Source: Adineta vaga
Taxonomy: Eukaryota > Rotifera
NCBI GenBank assembly: GCA_021613535.1
Contig: CP075496.1
Location: forward strand, 4,960,001 to 5,024,000
Direction: 5' to 3'
Length of the DNA: 64,000 nucleotides
Part shown: piece after piece, positions 11,321 through 22,803 of the stretch
Layout of the letters: each line of letters begins with the position of its first letter
Numbering within the stretch: the stretch's first letter is position 1
The notes under the pieces: model-generated
What the model saw: the letters and a program-made list of their open reading frames with translations, nothing else
Database searches by the model: none
What the model was told of the DNA's origin: nothing
Program-made: the position numbers and the translations under genes

Positions 11321-12187
11321 ATGTCAATGGAGAAAAAGAATGATTCGGGAAAACAAGCTGGTCATTTTGATCATCAACAAGCACCCGTTGCAGCTAATCA
11401 AGCACCGGAAAATCTTGTTCGAGTGTATGAATTCAATTTTTAAAAAGTTAGATAAATCTTATTTTGTTTTATTTAGTAATTATCATACAGAATGTGAAGG
11501 TTTAGTTAACCGACAAATTAATTTGGAATTATATGCCAGCTATGCTTACACAGCTATGGCACATCATTTCGATCGTCATGATGTTGCTTTAAAAGGTAAA
11601 ACTGATTGTAAACATAGTCATTTAAGTTAGAAATATTCTTTTTTTGTAGGTCATCATAAATTCTTTAAAAAAATGGCAGATGAAGAATTCGAACATGCAA
11701 ATAAATTCATGGAATATCAAAATAAACGTGGTGGTACTATTGTTCTTTTAGATATTAAAGTATGTCAATCGTTTAAATAGGAGAATAATTCAAAAATTCT
11801 TGTCTTGATTAGAAACCAACACAACAAAGTTGGAATTCACCACTTGCAGCTCATGAAACAGCATTACAATTGGAAAAAGATGTTTATACAGCATTACTTG
11901 AATTACATGGCTATGCTAATAGACATGAGTAAGATGAAATTAATTTGAATTACAATCTCAATTCATTTGTTATCATTTTATTTAGAGATCCACATTTAAC
12001 AAATTATCTTGAAGAAGAATTTCTTGATGAACAGGTAAATTTATCTATTATAACGAAAGTTTCAATTTGTATCTTTTGTTTTTAGGTTAAATCAATCAAG
12101 GAATATTCGGATTATATTACCAATCTACGTCGTGTTGGTCCTGGTCTCGGTGAATATATTTTTGATAAAGAAGAATTTGAAGATTAA
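11321..12187 (+). CDS. FTH1: ferritin heavy chain
   Basis: Six exons: 11321-11424, 11477-11595, 11650-11759, 11813-11928, 11986-12034 and 12086-12187, giving 199 aa. Ferritin stores iron as a 24-subunit cage and oxidises Fe(II) at the heavy-chain centre. All ferroxidase ligands are visible in order: the E and Y of [11 protein letters not shown], the E, E and H of [11 protein letters not shown], the E of ALQLEKDVY and the Q of FLDEQVKSIKE. It is therefore a catalytic H-type subunit. The N-terminus has about 17 residues more than usual before the first helix (polar, [14 protein letters not shown]) and no signal peptide, so it is cytosolic. Translation is probably controlled by the IRE 70 nt upstream. 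No other ATG lies between the IRE and this start in frame. Confidence 0.96.
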
Positions 12188-13138
12188 AAATTTTGTCCTC
12201 GAAACCAATTCAAAAGAACATTATTAACACTTTTTTTTGTCCTTTTCTTGATTATGCATGTTTATTTACATCACTAACTAAAAACAAATCAACTTTTCCA
12301 TCATCATCATACATAGTACTCATTTTCTTTGTTGTATTAGTTCGTTTCAGTTAATTATTATGTAATGATTTTCCTCTTTTGATAACATTTGATTCAAATT
12401 ATATTTCATATATTTAAACGTAAAAGTGTACTTTTTTCGATGTTGATAAAAGTACAAAGGTTTCACCTGAATACACAAATGAAAATGAAAATTTGATTAT
12501 AAATGATATATGACCAAAAAAAGCATAAATATCGTTCGTAGCAATTCGTATTTGCCTTCATGCGCACATTCTTGATACTTTAAAATAACGATTCTAATGT
12601 AAGAAAGAAAGAAAGAAACTACTCAGACGGAAAGTTAATCGATATGTATGAATATGTCTGACAACTAGGATTATTTGTATAAAAGAATGAAATACAAATT
12701 GTATTTTCAGGACTTTTCTCGTTTTTATGGTGACATTAAAATTACAATTAGTTTTTCATCGGTATAAATTACTGTTCTAAATTGATGCTTAAATGGTATC
12801 ATTTATGAGTCAACTCGCTTCGTATCAAGTACTATATATAGTTACATAGAAGTAGAATAATATCATTTTATCCCATTCTGTGGTATAATACAACAACTTT
12901 TCAGCTATTTCTATCCCATGTTGTACTCAATTGAAGTATTATGATACTTCATATTGATTATTTAAACTTCTCTATGAATATATATATATCAAGTTGTATT
13001 GTTTATTATTTTATTCTTTCAGTATAATCAATGAACAGCAAAGAAATCTCATGGTATTTTTTTCAAACAAAAACAAAAGGATACAAATATCAACTAAAGC
13101 TTTATCTGGATTTATTTGTTAGTTCAATGAATACAATA
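12188..13138. other. convergent intergenic region (ferritin / Tra2)
   Basis: Contains the ferritin 3' UTR and, at its right edge, probably the last non-coding exon of Tra2. A (GAAA)n run lies at 12600-12618. No further gene is seen. Confidence 0.5.
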
Positions 13139-13186
13139 TTTCTTGAGTATATGTGTATCTAAATTGCACGATATTGTTGTCGTGAG

Positions 13187-13638
13187 CTGCAAAAAAAAAA
13201 GTAAAATAGATCGATTAATTTTGAATTATTCGTAAAAAAAAAGAACTCTTCGTTTTAAACTAGACGAATATATATAATCAATGAAAATGAAAACATACAT
13301 ACCACCTATGATAGATATGAAATAATAAAATAAAACCTTCGTTTTCTTCGTCTTCAATTTGCTAAGGTTAAAATATTTGAAATTTCAACTTCAGTCTTCT
13401 TCTTCTTCCTTCATATTCTCTTCTCATTGAACTTCATTCTTCAATTATCTGTTAGACAAACACACAGGAATACTTCTAGTTTACCTAGATATAGTAGGAT
13501 ATATGGTTAGGAAAAGAAATATAATGAAATCTTTTCGAAAGGATCACTAACGAGCGAAATAACTTAGTTTTTATGGAATCCTGTGATGAAACAAAAGCTT
13601 CAAATCTGTGTTAGTAAACAAATGCATTCTTTACTTAC
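13187..13638 (-). promoter_or_regulatory. spliced 3' UTR of Tra2 with GAA-rich optional exon
   Basis: Downstream of the Tra2 stop (13655-13657, minus strand) there is a good donor GTAAGT at 13638 and a strong T-rich acceptor (TTTTTTTTTTGCAG) ending at 13187. Between them a possible cassette exon, 13303-13448, has its own acceptor (TTTGTCTAACAG) and donor (GTATGTAT). Its sense strand is rich in GAA/AGAAG, including GGAAGAAGAAGAAGA near 13397-13411. GAA repeats are the known binding motif of Tra2 proteins. The exon model is an inference from splice-site sequences. Confidence 0.45.
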
Positions 13639-13654
13639 GATCCTTTTCTTTCTT

Positions 13655-14545
13655 TTACGAGCGAGAACGAGATCGAGTACGACGACCTAGAAGACATACC
13701 TTGAGATAGAATTTGAAAAGGCGAACAATCACTTACGCGGTGAACGTGATCGCGATCGTGTTCGATGTCGACGCGCACCTCGGAAACTTTGTTGTTCGCT
13801 AGAATGAAATCATACGAATAATATAAACATTGACAGACAATATGTTCACTTACGGTGCGCCCATGTAAATACCAGGTGTTCGATCATGTGGTTTTTCACT
13901 AATTGAGAAATCAACACGAACTTTTTGACCATCGATATCCATGCCATGTGTCTCTTTCTTAGCCTTTGAAAAAGAAAATGAATAAACAAATATTTAATTA
14001 AATAAAATTTGACTAACTTCTTTAGCGTCTTCTACTTTTTCATAATAAATGAAACCAAAACCACGAGATCGACCTGTCTGAAATGAACAAAACAGTGACA
14101 ATGAATTTTAATGATAAAAATCTCTTCAATTAAACTTTACTCCTCTATCATAAACAATATGAACGTTACTGATTCGTCCATATTTAGAAAAAATACGACG
14201 AACATCACGTTCTTCTGTACGTGATGATAAACCAAAAACACCTAGAACTTTGCTTGGAATTGGATTGAGTCGTTCAATATCATCTTTATTGTCACGATCA
14301 CCACTACGACTTCGCTGACGACGAGATGAGACTGGTGATCGACGATGATGATGTCGTCGATGATCACGACGTGGTGATCTAAGATTACGGCAATAATAAC
14401 AGTAATGAAAATAAATTTCCCCAAATAACGAAAAAATGTGTTACCTAGATCGAGATCGATCACGTGAAGTTGATCGACGTGGCTAAATGAAAGCAAAAAA
14501 AAACAAATTGTTTTCTCTTCAAAATATCTCTCAAATCATTACCAT
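13655..14545 (-). CDS. TRA2: Transformer-2 splicing factor (RS-RRM-RS)
   Basis: Seven coding exons on the minus strand: 14543-14545, 14445-14482, 14141-14378, 14018-14077, 13854-13963, 13737-13798 and 13655-13686, giving 180 aa. Tra2 binds GAA-rich exonic enhancers and activates splicing in the nucleus. The layout is the Tra2 one: an Arg/Ser-rich N-terminus, one RRM (RNP2-like [11 protein letters not shown]1 [10 protein letters not shown]), the Tra2-specific linker [11 protein letters not shown], and a short C-terminal RS tail ending RTRSRSRS. It is shorter than human TRA2B (about 288 aa) because both RS arms are short. The first coding exon is only the ATG, directly followed by a GTAATG donor. 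The gene is divergent from SMARCD. Regulation by its own 3' GAA exon is possible. Confidence 0.93.
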
Positions 14546-15775
14546 TTTATTGACAAGAAAAATTTCGTAAATATAACTGACTGTGACTGACAAGCAGACA
14601 GAGACAGACTGACAATGACAAAATATAAAGCTGATTGACTAATACTGTACTTCCGTTGCCAATAGAGATTGATGTTTAAAATACATTATTATATGAGCGA
14701 TGAGAATATTTTCTATTTCGTGAAATCGTTTCTATTTCCAATCAAAGAAAATTTAGTTCATGTGATATTATAATTAGATTTCACTTCTCTCTGACGTCTA
14801 GCGATATCTATCGAACATATATATATAGCTAATGTCACGTCGTCAGATTCCGTACAATGAACGAATATATTTAAGTAAATATATGAAGAGTTCTTTATTA
14901 GAAATGAACCGAAATAGATGAAGATAGAAAATGAGAAAGAGAGAACCAAAGGTATAGATGTGTAGATAAATACATGTATAGGTAAACGTAACTATATATA
15001 TATGTATATATGTATAGGAAAAATCCAAGAACGAAAGGAAAACACATATATCATATATGGAAAAGTCCTTCTGTATGTAAAGGAATATACTATATACATC
15101 ACAGCTAATAAAATTCATGTTGTTGGAAAAATCTTCAACTTCATATTGGAAGAATATCTATAGTTATAAATCATAGGATTTAACTAAATCAGTATAATAG
15201 CTATCATCGTTGAATTAGACAATGATGAATCGGTAGATTGGGGAAAATACTGATAGAAGAAAGCTGTTTTGATGTACACTTGACATCTGAATTAGAAATT
15301 GATGAAAGTATAATACAACTCGCTTTTTGTATTTCTTTTATAGGTTAATGAGAAGTGTAAAAGACATCTTGAGAATGTACACCAATTCCAATGACCACTT
15401 CTTACTTTTTCTATAAGACATTTTTGTCAAAGAAAACTTTTGATCAAATACGATGAAAATAAAAAGTTTTGTCAACAGTTAGATTGAATCATATAATTTC
15501 CTTTTATCTACAATCATATCATCATATCTCAGAAAATATTCTAACACATTCGCTACTTTTCAAAGTATGTGTCTTTCATCATTTGTATTCTATAAATTCT
15601 AGTCGACGGAAATCAATATATTTGATTCTTACCGACCTCTATGTTTAACCTGTCTATATACAAAATATTTGAACCAATAGAATTCAAGAATGAACAATGA
15701 TATACTCTTGTCTTGTTCTTCTAACTCATTTACTATCTATCAAATCGAACGTGGTTTCTTGTCAAAGACAAAACC
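14546..15775. other. divergent intergenic region (Tra2 / SMARCD)
   Basis: 1.2 kb between divergent genes, with TA-rich stretches (about 14990-15020). It is presumably the promoter region for both. No coding sequence is recognised on either strand. Confidence 0.5.
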
Positions 15776-17845
15776 ATGTATGCTAATCCGTTACAACAAT
15801 CTCAACAACCATCAGTAATGCAGCGACCACCAACAATGATGAATCCATCTGCTGTATCACAACAAAATCTTGCTGGTGGTGTTCCATCAATGAGACCTAT
15901 GATTGCTTCATCACCAATGCAAGCATCAATGCTTCCACAATCACCTCAATCACAAATGATGGTACGACCAGTAGGTAGTCCTTATGGAGTTGTAAATCGT
16001 GCAACACTCTATGATAAAAATAAACGCTCACCTTATCCAAATGATATTCGTCAACAACCAATGGTTATACCAGGACAACCACCACCCATGGGTTATGGAA
16101 ATGCTATGGGTCCCAATCAAGCAATGATGCCAAATGCAATGCCTCCCAATGCAGCTGCTGGTGGTGGTGGTGGTCCAATTAGACAGTAATGAATAGAATA
16201 TACTTTTCGTCAATTGTATTTCTATGAAATTTTATTTTTTTTAGAAAGAAACGAAAACGTTTAACAGAAAAAATTATTCATAAACAGATTCGTTCACTAG
16301 TACCTGAATCTCAAGCATATATTGAATTATTACGTCTCGAACAAAAATTAGATTCTGTTTTAATGCGAAAACGTCTTGATCTTCAAGAAACATTGAAACG
16401 ACCACAAAAGGTAGGTGAATCCTTTTTCTTTTCTCGTCGATCGGTCATATTCTCGTCTGTTTAGATAAAAAAGAAACTGCGCATATTTATCAGTCATCAA
16501 TATCCAGTTCGTTTCGATGCTGATACAGCTAGTATTGATGATGAACATGTGCAATATTGGGAAATGCGTGTAGAAGGTCGTCTTCTTGAAGATGTAAGTT
16601 AAAAACGATGTTTAGAATAAAGCATTCATTCATATTTTTATCATATTGTAGCCAAGTACCAATAAATATGATCAAGGAAAAGGAAAACGTAAATTTTCAT
16701 CGTTTTTTCGAAGTCTAGTCATTGAATTAGATAAAGATTTGTATGGACCTGATAATCATCTTGTTGAGGTTTGTTGCAAATTTGATAAATACAAGATGAT
16801 AATGAATTGTTACACTTTCAGTGGCATCGTACAAATGCAACAGCTGAAACAGATGGATTTCAAGTTCGTCGACCAGGTGATCAAAATGTCAAATGTACTA
16901 TTCTAATGGTTCTTGACCATTCAGTAAGATTGATGCAAATAAGAAAGTAATCTTTCATGTTTGTTGTTCTATAGCCACCACAATTTCGACTTGATTCTCG
17001 TCTTGCTCGTTTACTTTCATTGACAAATGGTACACGACAAGCAATCATTCATGCCATGTGGCAATATATTAAAACACATAAACTACAAGATCCAGAAGAA
17101 CGTGAATTTATCAATTGTGATTCTCATTTAAAAACGGTTAGTATTTGAAGTTCTATTATCAATAAAGAATAATGAAATAGACAAAATCTCCATATAATAT
17201 TTATTTTGCTTAGATATTCGATTGTACTCGTGTTCGTTTTTCTGAACTACCAGCTAAGCTGAATAAACTTATTCTTCCATCTGAACCTATCGTTATCAAT
17301 CATACACTATGGTAAGACTAGCATTTTTAATGTCTATATGTTCATGTCGTCACGTTATTGATTACTTTAGTCTTGGTACTGATCCAAAGAAACATGCTTG
17401 TTATGATATTGATGTTGAAATTGATGATCCAGTACGAGATTCTATGCGTACATTTCTTGCACCACAAAATACCAATGAATTAGAAGAATTAGATGGCAAA
17501 GTAAATATAAAATTGTTCGATATTTTATATCTTTTCATGATAATTCTTGTTAAATTTTCATAGATTTTACAATATATTGATAGTATAAATCATTTAAAGC
17601 AAAGTCGTGAATTTTATCTTTCATTCGCTGATGATCCTCAAGGTTTTATATGTAAATGGTTAGCATCACAATCACGTGATCTTAAGATGATTACTGATTC
17701 AGTAACAGGAAATGTTGAAGAAGAACGACGAGCTGATTATTATACTGAACAATGGTCATATGAAGCTGTTAGTCGATATTTTTACAATAAAGTTCAACAA
17801 AAACGAGTAGAATTAGAACAAGCACTTGGTATTCGTAATGCTTAA
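15776..17845 (+). CDS. SMARCD1: SMARCD/BAF60 subunit of SWI/SNF
   Basis: Nine exons: 15776-16185, 16245-16410, 16465-16593, 16652-16768, 16822-16923, 16975-17136, 17214-17311, 17371-17500 and 17564-17845, giving 531 aa (human SMARCD1 515). BAF60 links the BAF chromatin-remodelling ATPase complex to transcription factors. The N-terminus (about 137 aa) is Gln/Pro/Met-rich and low in complexity, as in the family. Conserved blocks follow: [42 protein letters not shown] and [20 protein letters not shown]. The SWIB domain (about [20 protein letters not shown] to LILPSEPI) comes next, then the C-terminal helix region ending [11 protein letters not shown]. All intron phases close. A (GT)n repeat lies just after the stop. 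Confidence 0.95.
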
Positions 17846-18283
17846 AATAAAATAAAAAGAACGATTCCTTCCTTTTTTTCTTCTTCTCTGTTTATATGTA
17901 CGTGTGTGTGTGTGTGTAGTAGAATTGAATGTATAAACATAAACTCTTCGATTTTGATATTCTTTATCTTTATTACAGATAATTTATTCATAACAATGAA
18001 ACATATAGAAAAATGGTTAGATAAATGCGAAGTAATCTTTGATTATAGACACTAACAAAACTAATTTCTCCTCTTCATTACATCATTGGGTTAATGATGA
18101 AACTTCTTAGAAGTATTAATATAAATGTTTAAATTTACAACGATACTGATTATGAAATCTATCAGATGATTTATTCTCTAATATGCAAAACCTAACTACA
18201 TTTAAGAATTGAAAGGGATATCTTTTTATTTTTTCAATATTTGCAGTATAATCAAATAAATATTCTTTCATAATTAATTCTAG
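17846..18283. other. intergenic SMARCD-PIGQ with (GT)n repeat
   Basis: The SMARCD 3' UTR with a (GT)8 microsatellite at 17902-17917, then AT-rich sequence ending in a splice-acceptor-like AATTCTAG that directly abuts the PIGQ ATG at 18284. Confidence 0.6.
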
Positions 18284-20129
18284 ATGATTCTCTATATTGA
18301 AAAAGAACTTCTCCTAGATACTCCATGTCGAAGTCTAAACATATGTGATAATAAAACAAACAATGAATGTTTAATCTTATCATCCAATGAACAATGTTCT
18401 TGTAAAAAACAACAAGCAATATTATGTAAATCAAATCATGATCTATGTCAAAATCGTTGTTTATCAGAAAACATTTTGTATATAAAACAACACGTTGAAT
18501 CCAATGAAATTTTTATTAATGATTGCCGAACGAATGTTATTATATTAGATAAGAATGAATTAGACACTAATTCTGAAATTGTTTATATATGTCAGAAAAA
18601 TAATTTACCCAAAGTAATCTTTGAACATTTGAGTAATAAATTATCTTATATAGACAATTCATCAACTGATTTGCTATTGACTCAAGTAAGAATTGTTTAT
18701 TGGAATTCTTTTTTTGTCTCATTGAAGTGTTTTTAGACATCAATTGGGAGTTTTCTCTTAAAAAATAGTGTCTTAGTTCAAAGTTTTTATGGAATGTATT
18801 TAACATTACAACAAGCGAAAAGTAATTCTTTTCATTTAAGGTAATAGTTCAGTTAAACTTTAACGAACAATAGAGTAAAGAGAAGATCTTTCGTTAGTTC
18901 TTGAGCAAAATGATTAGAATATCTTATTATTTAGACGTCGTGCTAATTTGGGTTATTTATTTGCAAATATATTTGTTGGAATATTATGTTCATATCTTCT
19001 CTATCAACATTTTGATTTCAATCTTCCAGTTGCTAATGAAATATCATCTCAAACAAAAGTAAATCTTTTATATTTCAAAGTTTTTGTTTTTAAAATTTTC
19101 AAGATTAATTATTTTTCTCTTCAAACTAGCAATTAACTACATGGATTAAATCAATTATTGAATGGCTTATGCATGCACCAGCTGGATTAAAATTAAATCA
19201 ACCATTAGTCGATTTTCTCGCACGATTCTATTTCTATCATATTTATCTTTGGTCTGGTTATCTTGAAGCATTACTAATGACTGTTCTACCATATTTATTT
19301 CAATTATTAATTATTCTTTGTTTTTTTGGTATATCAATAGCAATTGGAGCAATCTGTGATTTTGTTCGATTATTAACTATTCATTTGTATTGTTTTTATA
19401 TCTATGCAGCGAGGTAAATTGAATCGGTTTTTTCTTCGAAAGATTAGATTGAGTAATTTGGAAATTTTAGATTATTTAATTGGCAAATTAGTTTATTAAT
19501 CAGTCTATTTCGTTTATTTTGTGGTAAAAAACAAAATCCATTGAGAAATAATCGACTTGATTCTCATCTCTGCGATATTGATCAATTATTTATTGTTACA
19601 TTATCATTCACTATTCTTCTCTTTCTACTACCATCGATCTTCATGTATTATGCAGTTTTTACTTCAGTAAGAAAATAAAAAACTATAATAAAACGATAAA
19701 ATGTCATCTGTTTTTTTTTATCTCTGTAGATTTATTTAGTTGCGATCCTAAGTGTGAAAATTATTCAATATATAAATGGATTTTTTCAACAAATTCCGAT
19801 ATATGAATTCTATTTATGGTTCACGGGATCCAGAATCACACGGGGTAAGTTTTTTATTTTGTTTTTGAGAATATTCTGTACAGTTCGATCATATGTTTTT
19901 CGTAAGAAACCACATGGAATACATGCATTCTTTTATTTTGATTTTAGGTACACCAAAACTATCAATTAATTACACTCATTCTACTGATCATACTGTGTGT
20001 TTTACTCTTCATTTTGATCGTGTATCGTTTTTGACATTATATCGTGTTTGTAACATTCGTCCATCATTATCTGTTGTATCATTCACTAAATTTTTCCTTG
20101 CAATTTTACGAGGTCGTCCAATATTTTAA
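18284..20129 (+). CDS. PIGQ: PIG-Q/GPI1, GPI-GlcNAc transferase subunit
   Basis: Seven exons: 18284-18685, 18737-18840, 18935-19058, 19130-19413, 19471-19666, 19730-19844 and 19948-20129, giving 468 aa. PIG-Q is a membrane subunit of the ER complex that adds GlcNAc to phosphatidylinositol, the first step of GPI-anchor synthesis. The family signature is clear: [75 protein letters not shown] and a short C-terminus with [15 protein letters not shown]. Several membrane segments are present. The first about 160 residues are not obviously conserved. The ATG lies directly after a CTAG acceptor. The CDK gene begins 36 nt after the stop on the same strand, which suggests co-transcription. Confidence 0.93.
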
Positions 20130-20165
20130 GAAAAGATGTCATCGTATTTCTTTTTTCAGATCAGA
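20130..20165 (+). promoter_or_regulatory. 36-nt intercistronic gap with splice acceptor (probable operon junction)
   Basis: Between the PIGQ stop and the CDK ATG there are only 36 nt. They contain a pyrimidine tract and acceptor (TTTCTTTTTTCAG, AG at 20159-20160) followed by ATCAGA and the ATG. There is no room for a normal promoter or terminator. Spliced-leader trans-splicing at this acceptor would explain the arrangement. Confidence 0.6.
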
Positions 20166-21287
20166 ATGAATAATGGTACATTGACTTTATTTGATCGATA
20201 TGATGTTGGTTGTGAATTAGGTAAAGGTACCTATGGTATCGTTCGTAAAGCATTCGATACGCGTCAACAACATCATGTTGCTATTAAATGTGTTTGTCTT
20301 GGTGAAGAAGGTATTCCTAGTACGGCCCTACGTGAAATCAGTTTACTTCGATCATTAAAACATCCAAATATCATTCGTTTATATGATATACAAGTTCATC
20401 AACCAACTGGAGAATTGTTTCTCTTTTACGAATGTATGGAAATGGATTTGTATGAATATATGAAATTGTATCGAAAAGCTTTACCAGACGAACTATCTAA
20501 AAGTTATCTTAAACAAATGCTATTAGGTATTGATTATATACATTCCAATTCGATGTTACATCGAGATTTAAAACCTCAAAATAGTAAGATTTTATATACA
20601 GATTTAAAAAAGAAAGAAAGAAAGAAATGAATTATTTGCTATAGTTCTTATTGATTGGATTGGATCATTGAAATTAGCTGATTTCGGACTTGGAAGACAC
20701 TTCCAAATGCCAATGAGAATGTATACACATGAAGTAAGAATGAAATGAAGATATTTCTTCTATATTTAAGTGATCTTTTAGGTGGTAACACTTTGGTATC
20801 GTTCACCAGAAATTTTACTTGGTGCAAAAACGTATACGACTAGCGTAGATCTATGGAGTATTGGAACAATATTTGCTGAAATAACACATAATCGAGCATT
20901 ATTTGCTGGTGAATGTGAAATCGATCAACTTTTTCGAATATTTCGAACTCTTGGTAAATGTTTTTGTTTTGGTTTGAAATGAATATGATTTTCTATATTC
21001 GTAATATAGGTACACCTGATGATATCATTTGGCCTGGATTTTCTTCCATGCCTGATCATAAAAAAACATTTCCTCAATGGAAATCTCAAGATATGTCTCA
21101 ATTATTGTCAAATCTATCTCCAGATGCTCTTCAATTAACACTTCAAATGCTTATATACGATCCAGATCGACGTATTACAGCTAAAGCAGCACTTGATAGT
21201 CCATATATTCAATCTATTCCATCACATCTGATCATTCCTCCAGCAATAAAAAGTCCTAGTTCATCGACAAATCAATCAAATAGTTAA
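20166..21287 (+). CDS. cyclin-dependent kinase (CDK1/2-like, PSTALRE helix)
   Basis: Four exons: 20166-20583, 20645-20733, 20782-20953 and 21010-21287, giving 318 aa. It is a full-length CDK kinase domain with Gly-loop GKGTYGIV (regulatory Thr-Tyr present), catalytic Lys in VAIKCV, cyclin-binding helix PSTALRE, catalytic loop [11 protein letters not shown] in LADFGLGR, and T-loop [15 protein letters not shown] with the activating Thr. Best match by eye is CDK1/CDK2, but PSTALRE replaces the PSTAIRE of true CDK1/2. The segment after the hinge ([19 protein letters not shown]) is longer and unusual, so it may be a divergent paralog. The start was chosen as the first ATG after the acceptor at 20160. 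An earlier ATG at 20136 lies upstream of that acceptor. Confidence 0.9.
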
Positions 21288-22803
21288 TCAACTAGATATA
21301 TTTCTCTTTCACTTTATTATGTCAGATCATTTATTTTCTCTACTATGTTAAATTTATGAATACAAATACATTAGCTACTTTGTTGATAAGCTGCATCTAC
21401 ATTAAAATCATTTTATATTAATTTTTATTTTCACATTTGCGACATACCGAGAAAGTGATGCTTACCATTCATACTTTTGAATTTTATATCGCCGTTATTT
21501 ATCTACATTACCACCTAATGAGTATGAGTATCTAGTTTGTTAATCATCAATATTGAATCGAACAATACCAGATATATACCACACTGGTGGCAATCAGATA
21601 GCGTCATACTAAACTCAGAATGCACTCTTATGATGAAGAGTGAGTGCAGAGTTGCTTTCATAATATATGACACATCCAAAAGCCGGATAGTCTCAGATTA
21701 AAAAATCTGAGCAACTACGAAGGAAGCATTATCTTTTTTTACGTCGTGAAGGTAAAAATCGAACTGAATCCAATAACAACATGACTGTTGAATGTGGATA
21801 CAGCGAAGATTCGATTGAAACCAACGTGAAGAAAACAATGAAAAATAACTCGCTTTTATACAGATTATTATTGATAAGAGTCAATTACACTTTTGTTGTG
21901 TAACAATCTTTGCACACAAACACCTACGAATAACGATCGTTCTCGAAAGTCATGTGTTGCAATGTCTATTTGCATAAGGATTGTATATCATTAATAAAAC
22001 AAAAACAATCATCATCTACATCATGATCATCATAATATCAAGGAAAATCTTCGTTGTTTGACCAATCTTATTCTTTCAAGGACTATTTCACAAGTAAATG
22101 AAATATTAAATACAATTTCTTATTCAGATATGTTAACAAGAAGAAGAAAAATAAAAACACGAGATTTAAGTATTAAAATTATCATTCAAATGCGAATGAA
22201 TATCTATTATACTAAAGTTTATTTGCCAATATTGACTGATTTAAACAAATAAATCTTTGTATCTTTCTATTTGCATTTATTCAATAAACTTTCGAAGAGA
22301 CTATATAAAAGAATCATTTGCATTTGTTCTTCGATTATGATGATGATGATGATGATCAATGAAAATTTCCTTGAATAACTGTTCGATCAGTTAGCATGTT
22401 TACAAATAAAGAATTTTGTCTGACATTTATTTGTAAATTTCCAGACAAAGAATTGAATCACCTGATCTAATAAGTGTTACCTAGAAATGTTCATTGACAC
22501 TCGCAGATCTTGTGTTAAATGTTACGTTTACCACGAGAACAAAATGTCAATTGAAGAGGTCAACATTCTTCTTTATTTCTCTTTTATTTATTCGTATGTT
22601 CAACTAGAAAGAGAACACCGCTGTCTCTCCGTAAGCTTCTATATTTGTTCGTCGATTTGTCTTACATAATTCTTATTGAAGAAAAAAAAAAACGAAGGAA
22701 AAAAAAGATGACACAAATTCATTTTCTTCTTTTCGATACACTCTGTATCGATTTCTTGGACATGCATTAAATACTTGTTGACTAATTATTTGATCGACTA
22801 GGA
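21288..22803. other. intergenic, no supported gene
   Basis: 1.5 kb of AT-rich DNA with a short (GAT)n run near 22337. A 64-codon open frame at 22058-22252 has no ATG. A CTAG acceptor ends 2 nt before the next gene's ATG (22804). Confidence 0.5.

Noticed and set aside
22058-22252. 64-codon open frame with a faint resemblance to the C-terminal half of histone H2B
   Set aside because: No ATG, no conserved core motif, and the similarity is too weak to support by eye. A profile search would decide.
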